64,000 bases of DNA from Kwoniella bestiolae CBS 10118. Its lineage: Eukaryota > Basidiomycota > Tremellomycetes > Tremellales > Cryptococcaceae. Below the pieces are notes generated by a model that did no database searches, had not been told where the DNA came from, and was given only the letters and a program-made list of their open reading frames with translations. This document shows positions 55,248 through 64,000 of the stretch, piece by piece; position 1 is the first letter of the stretch; every line of letters starts with the position of its first letter. The stretch covers positions 496,001-560,000 of the forward strand of contig NC_089242.1 of NCBI RefSeq assembly GCF_000512585.2, in the 5' to 3' direction. The translations under genes and the position numbers were made by a program.

Positions 55248-58202
55248 TTATGGCTCGACAAAACTCGTGTCCAGCCCATAAGCGAAATCCCAAATATTGA
55301 TCCTACAGTCCAACCCCGTCGAGATGATCTTGTATTTATCACTAGTCACCGAGAATATTCTCCCGGTATGATGACCCGATAAGTCTATGAGGTGTTGAGC
55401 GGTTGTACGATCCCATACCTGAATCTTATGAGGTCAATAAGAGTACTATCTATACTATACTCAATCCAACAACGCGGTGGCAAAAGAAAGTCATGGATCA
55501 CATATTATACGGAGAAGAAGAACCCACCTTGACTTTCGAATCGTAACTCCCCGAAACCACCACCCTCTCACCTATATTGACTGTCCTGACCAACTCCGTA
55601 TGACCCCTATTACCACATCTCCTACATCTCTCCTGTGGGTGGGTATCGTTCGGCCGACTGAGTCCAGGTGGACATATGCAGGTCGACCACATCGTATGGT
55701 ATTCTTTCAGATACACTGATCTCCCATCGGGTGGGGGTACGAGTGTGCCAGAAGTGGAGGACAGTGTCAAGGACGGGTCAAGGTCCATCGATACATCGCC
55801 TGACCTTTTGTCGTCCTCAACAGAGTGAACCACTACATCGGGGTTGGAAGAAATGGAAACCTCCCTCTCGATCAGATGAAACACCTTGATACTGCTATCC
55901 GAAGCACCAGTCACCAAACTTCCTTTCCACCTTTCTCCCGGTTCCAGCATCGGTTCACAGGAAATAGGTTCGGACGAGAAGTCTATAGATGCTATACCCC
56001 TGGAATGAGCTTCGACGGTGAATAGTAGTTGACCGGAATGGATCGACCAGATTCGTAAGGTTTTATCGCCTGATGCAGAGATACTATGTGATATCTTGGG
56101 ATCAGCTGCTGCCCGCTTGACGTACGACATGACAACGGGATGTTGGGATCGTTGGAAAAGGTATGATTCACATGTAATCTTCCATCAGCCCCACAGCATT
56201 CACCGCTCCCTTATGCAACGTATCATCCTGTTCTAATCCTATGGCTGATCCACCAATGAAAAGCTTTGTCTCCAGAGTATGTATATCAAACAACTTGATA
56301 GTCTTGTCTGGATCACACATGAGCACATTACATCATCAGCGTCTTCACTCCATACGTTATGTGCTGAAGAGGTAACAGAAAGTCACTCACCCTTCGAACA
56401 AGAAACCACGTACTTGTCATTAGCCCTCACACAAAGCACACTATCCCTATGACCCTGTATCATCTTCTCCGGCTCTACCGTAGATCCCTGACCATGACCT
56501 TCTATATCCCACAGACAAATCTTCCCATCACTCCCACCAGATACAGCCACCACTCTCGTTCTACCCTTTGGATGTGATTCGAGATCGTTCAAATTCATCC
56601 CTTCAATCCCCTTTGTAGGTGAATACCCGTGACTCTTTGTAGGTAACGCATACGAATGTTGACTAGACTTCGAAGAGATCTTGACCTTCACCACACAATG
56701 AGTCAACACCGACCCGCTGTGCCCTCCTTGGAAGATCTTGAGTACTTTCGGTCCGCTCACACCGAGGTACCATAATCTCAAAGTCCTATCTCTCGAACCA
56801 GTCAATAACCATTCCCTCCCTCTGACTGTCGTCTGAGTGGGTATCTGTTGTCCAGGCATCAATGGTCCAGGTCCACTAGACCTGTTTATGGTCAAAGGAC
56901 TAATCTCAGCTTGATGGTTATGTGATGCAAGGCCTGATGTCGGGTGATGACATGCGGTACAGTTCATATTTATATCAAACTTCATCTCATGGTTGATCAG
57001 ACTGAGCGAATAGATAGCTTCGGAATGCCCAGGTAATCCCCCATTCTTCACAGAGGTGATCATATCGATAGTGAGCGGTTTGGGGACCATCTTGATTCGT
57101 TCCGTTCCAGGCGAATATACATGGGTATTGTAATGTATTGGTCGGGGGGTAGTCATCCGCTGATGTATTATACGATGGATTATGTAAAGATGCTTGAAAT
57201 TTGGCTGAGGTTTGGTAGATGGTATAGGTAGGTGACTTGGGATGGGTGATAGATCTTTACCACCAGTTATGCTCGAAGGGGGTGTAGTGGGATACGAGAA
57301 GATCGGAAGACCATCATTTCCAGTACTCCGTTCCCAGACGTTCCGTCTGAGTCCACTTTTCATGCCCAGCCCGAAGCCTGATGGGTCCGATCTCACAGCA
57401 AGGGTATTGGACGGTTCGATATAGCCATATCCGAATCTATCGTCGTACTCTTCTTCCTCGTCTTCATCCGAAGTATGGGTGGACTTCGGCTGAGAGAGGG
57501 TCGAGCGGGTGGTCTGAAGGTCTGACCATGTTGGGTGAGCAGGTCTGATTGGTGGTAAGGAAGATGCGCAGAGCAGTGCCCAGAGCGCTGTAGATGAGAT
57601 GGGAGCAATCAGTATCAATCCCTCTCTGAGAATCATGTAATGTATGATCGTAAGGCCACTGAATAATGATCGAATCGGATATGCTGTGAAGATTGACAAC
57701 TCAACAGAGCATAGGATTGGTGTTATGACTCACCCTGCTCTTCGACGATACATCTCCATTTCCTACATACCGACCCGCAGTTCGATAGATCCTCAAAATC
57801 CAACTTTGACAGGATCAATATCGAAAGTTCAGGTGGAAGGGACTGTATGGTTATCAAAATCTCTCATTAGCTATCTACCAATTTGTACACTTAAACTCAA
57901 GGATGAAACAGCGGACGGTATATGTGATGGAAGATGCACTCACACCTATGATATCTCTTTGCAAGATCCCACTAAGCTGCTCATTCAACTTGGTAATATC
58001 GTTTCGAGGAAGGGACCATAGTAACTTGTTAACGAGGTCTGCCAAATACCAGACATATCAGTGATCCTTCTCATGCACAGCTAGCTGATTGAGTCATGTA
58101 CACACCTCGCCTGACGTCCAAGGGCAATCCCAATACATCCTTGAACAGGTCCTCCCGTTCATCCAAAGTCCGCTGTAATTGTTTGAAGGGGGAATCGGGC
58201 AT
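55248..58202 (-). CDS. F-box and WD40-repeat protein, SCF ubiquitin ligase receptor
   Basis: Probable substrate receptor of an SCF ubiquitin ligase. Exons: 58106-58202, 57944-58038, 57734-57842, 56391-57587, 56172-56307, 55528-56083 and 55248-55418 (786 residues). Residues about 25-60 are a helical lead-in (VNKLLWSLPRNDITKLNEQLSGILQRD, given here in part). The F-box follows at 65-100: SLPPELSILILSKL, DLSNCGSVCRKWRCIVEE. The C-terminal part is a WD40 propeller, with repeats ending LRLWYL, ICLWDI, IKLFDI, LRIWSI, VKVWDR and INIWDF. Long disordered inserts separate some blades. One insert near 55610-55690 has a Cys cluster (CIC, then CRRCGNRGH) that could bind zinc. It may be a Pof1/Met30/Cdc4 relative; I cannot decide which. 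Start chosen as the first ATG in frame with exon 2. Confidence 0.85.
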
Positions 58203-58651
58203 TTCGCCTTTCGCTTCGTCACTATATACACTGTTGGGACAAGCGAAGCATCAAGTCGACTAATATCCTTGCATTATAGACTGGGTGGATTGAATATTCA
58301 AAGGGGCGAGATGAGCTACAAATCTATGAAATGAGTAATGTTAAAAGAGATTCAAGGTTGGGTTGATGATGTCAGACGGTAGTGGCAAAATCAGTCAATC
58401 TCCTGGCTCAATTTTACATTTTCACAATCCCATGTCACACATGTTCCTCGATATGTCCTCAATTTTACACGCTCTGCTATATCCATCTGCTATCCCACAA
58501 GCTCACAAGGCCAAACACATCATAGCATTAATGTAAATCATGGCATCACTCATGACTATCTAGGAAAGAGCGTAACCTCAAAAAAACTTCTCATGACAAA
58601 TAATCCTATAAACACAACCCTATCCCAATCTCCTTTATTCCCTGCAGAAGC
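58203..58651. other. Intergenic: F-box gene promoter and eEF1B gamma 3' region
   Basis: 449 bp, no supported gene. Both neighbours are on the minus strand. Confidence 0.4.
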
Positions 58652-60462
58652 TTACTTGAAGTTCTTTCCGTCAGCCCACTCTTTACCGTCAACGACGAGG
58701 TCCCAAGCCATGGCGCCTTCGAAGAACTTCTTGTCGTCCTCGTTGCTGTCGACGTCGAGCTTCTTGTAGGAGTATGATTCCCCTGTGAACCATGTCAGCA
58801 TATACGCATACCATGTTTATGACAGAACCCCAACTCACAATCAGGAGCAACGTTGATAACAGGTTCGATCTCTTGGCCTCGGATGATGACCGCACCAGAG
58901 ATGATCGAGTCGTTGGCCTTACCGAGGACACCGACCGAACCGAAGAGGTACTTTCGGGAAGCTTCCAATCGGTTGAAGAATCCACCAACTTGGTTAGAAG
59001 ACATGAACACCTGGGTGAGTTCCTCGTTGTACTTGAAGTCGACTCTCCAGATGGAGAATCCCTCTCTGTCGAATTTCTCGTAGAACCACTCCAACGATCC
59101 GTTGGCACCTCGGGTGTCCAAGTTGGAGTATTGTCTCTTCCACTCTTCAAGGTTGAAGGCGGATTTGGGCAAGTCGTCCAATGGGTTCTTGACCTTGGGT
59201 TCGGCAGGTACCAAAGGCTCTTCCTCCTCCTCATCGGCCTCCTTGGCCTTGGGGGCCTTGGGAGCCTTGGGTTCTTTGGGGGCCTTCTCAGCCTTGGGCT
59301 TTTGTTCCTTTGCTGGGGCGGCTGGTGGGGTGACCTTCTCAATGAGGTTGGTGGGGTTGAAGATTTCGAGTAATTTGGGGTGGTTGACGAAAGTCTCGAA
59401 GTATCGGATGACGTTGGGGATCTTGGCTCGGGCTTCACCATCGATGACGGTGGCGAAGATTTGAGTGAGAGCGGAGACGACGAAGACGTCGGCGAGGGTG
59501 ATTCGTTCACCGACTAACCAGGTCTTGGAGGCGAGGATGTTGTCGACGACGGAAAGTCTCTCGTTGATCTTTTTGACGATACCGTCGAAGTTGGGCTTGT
59601 TGTAAGGGAGGACACCCATGAGTTGTCTGTTGGCGAGAGATCCGGGGATGAAGAGCTATAGGGGAATGGTGAGTTAGCTTGTGGTCTAGAATCTTTCGTC
59701 TGAATTTGACTCACCTCTTGATCGGCGGTACATTGCCATTCGTGAACTTCAACCTTTTGTTTGGGGTCGGAAGGGAGGAGGGTGGAGTTGGCGCCGAGCT
59801 CGGCGACTGTTTGTTGCGATAGGTGTAAGTGCTCTTTCAATCCATTCCGTATAAAGTACGAGCAGAAAAACAGTAGGTGAAGCAAGAGTTCAGAGGTATG
59901 ACGGTACCACCCGCCGGAAAAATTCTCGACACAATGTCATTAAGACAGGGATAACTGAGAAGTAAGTCTCATCATGAAAAGGGGGAAGGGGGAAGGGGGA
60001 AGGAGAGAGGTGAGGCTGAAAAGTCATGCACGACAGGTAAAGCGCAACAACGCATTGACATCGGCATGGGGTGATAAACCGAACCGAACTCACGGTACTC
60101 GGCGATAGCACCAGACTCTCTAAGAACGGTCCCATCCTCAAGTTCGAGGGTAGGCAAGAAACCGAATGGGTTCTTGGCCAAGAACTCTGGGGTCTTCCAG
60201 TTGGCCTTCATGTCGAACTTGGAGTCCCAGTTGAGCTCTACGCCGGCGAGAGCGGCGGCAGCTCGCACTCGTCTAGCTCGGGCGTTTCCTGTGGTGGTGG
60301 TGGTGTGGTAGGAAGATGTACAATGAAGGAGGTGTGTGGAAGTTGAGCAGTCGAGGAAGAAAGGAGTAAGAACAGATCAGGTCAAATCAGCTTCCTATCC
60401 ATATACCACGTAATTTGCCCAGAGTACCACTCACCAGCAGCACCAGTAAGAGTAGGGGCCAT
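58652..60462 (-). CDS. CAM1: Translation elongation factor eEF1B gamma subunit
   Basis: Structural subunit of the guanine-nucleotide exchange complex that recycles eEF1A during translation. Exons: 60435-60462, 60094-60288, 59715-59806, 58839-59655 and 58652-58782 (420 residues, usual 410-440). The N-terminal glutathione-S-transferase-like fold has FLPTLELEDGTVLRESGAIAEYLAELG and GERITLADVFVVSAL. A Lys/Ala/Pro/Glu-rich linker (KAPKEPKAPKAPKAKEADEEEEE, about residues 215-250) follows. The conserved C-terminal domain has NLEEWKRQYSNLD, FYEKFDREGFSIWRVDFKYNEEL, MSSNQVGGFFNRLEASRKY and ends AWDLVVDGKEWADGKNFK. Codon use is C-rich, fitting strong expression. Intron 2 contains a short GGGGGAA tandem run near 59977-60005. 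Confidence 0.96.
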
Positions 60463-60840
60463 TTTGAATGATTTAATTATATATTTTTGATGAGAGAGTA
60501 AGAGAGAAAGAAAAGCAGAGATGATATCAGATGGTGCTTTGGTGTCATCGACTCGTCTCGTCCAACTCACAGAGCTCCGCTATCCTCGCATCGTCCTCGT
60601 TTTCAACTTTTTTCTGCTACCAGCTGATTTCGCCATACACGGGGATAGCCGCGGTGTTTTACTGTTCAACTGGAGTGGCGCAGTTCATCCCACCGGCTTG
60701 TACCCCGGCAAAGTGTTCAAAACTACTTCTCAACAGGACACGTTTTGATCCCGCTAATGATGCATACAGATATAACATCTAATGAAACCTAATGACGCGT
60801 CCAAACCACTACGAATACAGCACAGCAAACACATCACACA
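60463..60840. promoter_or_regulatory. eEF1B gamma promoter and MFS transporter 3' region
   Basis: 378 bp. Just upstream of the eEF1B gamma ATG on the minus strand the leader is rich in CT and AT. No specific site is claimed. Confidence 0.4.
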
Positions 60841-62635
60841 TCATACAGATTTCTTCCTGTAATCGCTCTTCAATATCATTGCAAATCCAGCACTGACGAT
60901 AGACAACAAAACCAATACCAACCAGATCAAATGCCCATGCAACAGCTGACGGTCTACCGATAACGCGAATAAAGCAGATGCCGAACCTGGACCGATCGCT
61001 CGCATCGCCGAGGACACAGCTTGGGAAAGACCGTTGATTGCTCCTAGGGATTGTCGGTTGGGCGCAGCATCGTTGGTCATGATCAGGTTACAAGCTATAT
61101 CCAGAAACAGCCATCATACTCCGTCAGCTATATTCTGGGAATGTAAAGGAGATATAGTGCGAGAGGGGACTCACCAAAAGCCATATTACCAATACTGTAC
61201 AGTCCCATACTTACTGCCAAACCCGTCCATACTGCCCATCCTTGTCCCTTCAATGCGAAGACATTGGTGATTGGTAAAATCACAAATGCAGGTATGAACA
61301 GTACCACCAAGAACTTGTACAAACGTACAGTCCCCACTCTAGTTTGCAAGAATGGGAACGCGAGGAGCTGAACCAAAATCGTTGCTATTCCCCTGATGGA
61401 CATGGCCAGACCAATCTGCGATTCTCTGAAAGACAAACCACCAGCGATGATAGGCGTGAAGCAGAAGAGAGGTAATAATCCTCCAAAACATATACCTTGA
61501 AGTTGCAGTAATCCAAAGGAAGCCATGAGCTTGTTGATATCTGGCGTCATGAGGTCTCGTAACCCCACTGGAGGCTCGTGTTCATGCTCGTGCACTTCTT
61601 CACCGTTGGGTAATATCTTCATTTTCTTAGGTGGGAGAGTTTCCTTCATATAGAAGAAGGCGACTATCCCACTGGTGAGTGGGAAGATCGCCGCGACGAG
61701 AGAAGGAAGCGCGTAAGGGTGTGATCGAATGAACGGAATGGCGTCTCCGACCGATGGGAATCTGTTGGCAAAGTGGGGGAAATACCCTCCGATGGATGAG
61801 GCGAGAATCGTACCGATCGCCATGGATAGGGGGAAGAATGAGAATGCCCTGGATTGGTTGGTCTCGTCAGATAACTCGGAGCTGTATAATATGGTATATG
61901 ATAAGCGTTGTTATCCATACAAGCTGAATGAGTATGAGTTGGACTTACATGACACTTTTCAGAACTGCTACGTTACCGTTTGCTAGACCGTTGATCGTTC
62001 TAGTAAGGATCATCATTGGGAACGTTGTCGAGAAACCGAATAGTACCGAGGAAATGGCAGCACCGGCGCATCCCTACAAGGTCTTTTGTGTCAGCTTGTG
62101 TTGCCTTTGGTGTTGCAAAAAGGATGGTAACGTACGATGAGCAACACAGGCTTTCTTCCCCAACGATCACTCGCTTTACCCCACTGGAACACAGTCAGCA
62201 GTTCAGCCACAGCAAAGATCGATTCGATCTAAAGTTTTGCGCGTCAGCGTTGGCATCTTCAACAAAACCCTTGAGATGGGTTTCACAAGGGGATTAAGCT
62301 GCTTCGTTACGCGTTTCACTCACCAGACCGGCATAAAACCCCGTCTTTCTAGGATCGTCCACGATCCCCAACTCCAATATCATCTGATTGATAAATGGGA
62401 AACAAGCCATGAAAGCTATAGGCTCCGTGACCCGGACGAAACATGCAATGAACAATTGGAATTTCGGTAGAGGCGTGACCTTCTTGGTTTTTTTGGTGAT
62501 TGTATCTTCACTGATCTCACTCCCGTTAGGAGAGGCATCGCGAGGTCGAGGATGGGTAGAGTAGTCTGCTGCTGGAGCATTGGGGGAGAGGAGAGGTCGA
62601 GTTTCGGACTCGTTACCTAGTATCGTACCTGTCAT
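60841..62635 (-). CDS. Major facilitator superfamily transporter, 12 TM
   Basis: Membrane transporter of the drug/proton-antiporter type; substrate unknown. Exons: 62324-62635, 62136-62228, 61949-62073, 61175-61881 and 60841-61094 (496 residues). A 55-residue cytosolic N-terminus precedes TM1 (LFIACFVRVTEPIAFMACFPF). The MFS motif A is WGKASDRWGRKP between TM2 and TM3 (about residue 120), followed by LTRTINGLANGNVAVLKSV in TM4. A central loop with HEHEHEPPVGLRDL separates the two halves. TM7-12 follow, with NDAAPNRQSLGAINGLSQAVSSAMRAIGP in the second half, typical of the ZIFL/TetA-like fungal group. The protein resembles plant zinc-induced facilitator-like proteins; the short His run in the loop is notable but not proof of a metal substrate. 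Confidence 0.9.
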
Positions 62636-63382
62636 GGCGATTTGATGTCAAGATGATTCGAGTGATACTTTAAACAACAGATGTTTGATGAAGAGACTTG
62701 TATATACAGTGTACTATGATATCTTACAGGCGATGCTGATGTGATCAAGGTCGTTTCAAGTTGTTCTTACATCAAAGGTGCAGATCTCATTTATTTATAT
62801 GCCATCGCAGATGGTCGTTTTCATTTGCCATGGACCCATGAACCGGCCCATCCGGCTCCGGGGGCGGGGGTGGGGTGCATGGTCCTCCACTTTGATCATC
62901 ACACGCGATCGGCATAATAACACGACACGAGAACGGATATATAAAGCATCTGCATGCATGGGTTCAGACGTATGATCCAGCGGACATAGAATGGAATACA
63001 GGGCATGTTCGTATATACACATCCATATACACTAATAGACCAGCGGATCAAGCAAAACGCGATCAATTGAGTATTGGGTGAATCGTACTGATAGACGAGG
63101 TACCGGACCACGGTGATCGCTGAGACTTCCGTTGAGTGCATTGATGAACCAGTTGCGAACTCCAAGGTGGTAACGATTTCATGTTTGTTATTCATGCAAC
63201 ATACACATACAGAGAAAACGACTAGCGTCATTCTTTACTACTGATCACTGCTATACTGAAGGACAAAATGCTAAGCAAACGAGACAAGAGGATATATGAG
63301 ATAATGCTATGAAATGTTATTTACAACGATTTTACTTTTACTAAATACGAGAAGAAACCCAAAACAATACTAGGAAAGATGA
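62636..63382. other. Intergenic: MFS promoter and 3' region of the right-edge gene
   Basis: 747 bp with no supported gene. It includes a GC patch, GGCCCATCCGGCTCCGGGGGC, at about 62847-62867. Confidence 0.4.
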
Positions 63383-64000
63383 TTATAATTGGACATGTCT
63401 CCTTATGGACCTGAGAGATGTTGGGGGTCGGATCTTCTTGAACAAGTCACGCGTAGGTGAAGTGGTCACTGAAGATGGACTGGTCTGAGTCTGGGCTGAA
63501 GCGGTGTCGACAATCAAGATTGATCCGGATCCTGGTTTGGCAGTGTATGAGGCCTTTCGTGGGAGACCGGGTTTGGATACTGCCAATTGACCGTTGGAGG
63601 TGGAGTGGACGATGGCGCCAGACAAGTTACCGTAGTTGGATCCTCCCCATGCTTCACCTGGTGTGGTTGATATCGACGAGGTTGAATCGCACGAGTCTCT
63701 TCGTGCCAAGCCTGGGGTGGGAGCATCGAGGTACATGTACCCTGCTGGCGAGGGCGCAAGGGTAGACGAGGACGATGGGGTGGTAGCGTAGGATGATGTT
63801 CGCCTTGAAGCGGGGGAAGATTGGTAGACATCATCTGATCGACTTCGGACTAAGGCTTGAGCGGTTCTAGCAGACCAAGAAGAGATGGCAGCTGCCTGTG
63901 ATGATGGGAGAGAAGCCTCGGTATGTTGAGGAGGAACGAAGGTAGATTTGCTTGGTCCGGGGATGTTGACGCTGACTCGGAGGTTGGTAGGAGTGAGTGG
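63383..64000 (-). CDS. Unknown Ser/Thr/Pro-rich protein, C-terminal part (cut by right edge)
   Basis: I do not recognise this protein. One open frame runs from the right edge to a stop at 63383, about 205 residues. It is rich in Ser, Thr, Pro and Ala throughout. Less biased pieces are NLRVSVNIPGPSKSTFVPP near the edge, AAAISSWSARTAQALVRSRSDDVYQSS, AGYMYLDAPTPGLARRDS and GSILIVDTASAQTQTS. The C-terminus is basic: SPTRDLFKKIRPPTSLRSIRRHVQL. The basic end and Ser-rich body suggest a regulatory or cytoskeletal-associated protein, but nothing is diagnostic. The start codon and any folded domain lie beyond the window. Confidence 0.7.
   Translation of the reverse strand, partial: PLTPTNLRVSVNIPGPSKSTFVPPQHTEASLPSSQAAAISSWSARTAQALVRSRSDDVYQSSPASRRTSSYATTPSSSSTLAPSPAGYMYLDAPTPGLARRDSCDSTSSISTTPGEAWGGSNYGNLSGAIVHSTSNGQLAVSKPGLPRKASYTAKPGSGSILIVDTASAQTQTSPSSVTTSPTRDLFKKIRPPTSLRSIRRHVQL

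Overview
The window is nuclear DNA of a basidiomycete yeast, most likely a tremellomycete close to Cryptococcus or Kwoniella. The evidence is the gene style: nearly every gene is cut by many short introns, mostly 45-150 nt. Donors are usually GTGAGT or GTAAGT, and splice phases close exactly. The proteins are fungal orthologues with long Ser/Pro/Thr-rich disordered extensions. I built exon models by hand, checking that each splice join keeps the frame. Genus and species are inference.

Layout, left to right. (1) 1-25 kb: the 5' part of a LEU2-type 3-isopropylmalate dehydrogenase (cut by the left edge), the ribosome-biogenesis nuclease NOB1, a 2405-residue low-complexity protein, an unknown 549-residue protein, the PP4 catalytic subunit, a family X DNA polymerase with a mitochondrial-looking leader, S-adenosylmethionine synthetase, a probable tiny spliced gene, and an unknown basic protein. 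(2) 25-44 kb: NBS1 (the FHA/BRCT partner of MRE11), ESCRT-III VPS24, DPM3, a second tiny spliced gene, an unknown protein, the FG nucleoporin NUP49, a DUF2433-like phosphoesterase-fold protein fused to an RRM and RGG tail, a mitochondrial-looking methyltransferase, and a GPI-anchored glyoxal oxidase. (3) 44-50 kb: a protein-gene-poor island. It holds a 5S rRNA gene split by a 234-bp insertion flanked by an 11-bp duplication, an intact intron-bearing elongator tRNA-Met, a diverged copy exactly 300 bp away, and a third tRNA-Met-like relic. (4) 50-64 kb: the OFD1/TPA1 prolyl hydroxylase, a CDK11 (PITSLRE) kinase, an F-box/WD40 protein, eEF1B gamma, an MFS transporter, and the C-terminal part of an unknown Ser/Thr-rich protein cut by the right edge.

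The protein genes are mostly ordinary housekeeping genes: leucine and SAM biosynthesis, ribosome maturation and translation, DNA-break signalling and repair (NBS1, PP4, Pol X), membrane traffic and glycosylation. They form no pathway cluster. Several are divergent pairs sharing 360-580 bp of promoter (LEU2/NOB1, unknown/PP4, NBS1/VPS24, NUP49/DUF2433, OFD1/CDK11). The least expected content is the broken 5S gene and tRNA-Met family in the 44-50 kb island, the two candidate microproteins, the 7-nt and 9-nt microexons, and degenerate catalytic or binding motifs in the NBS1 FHA domain and the DUF2433-like protein.
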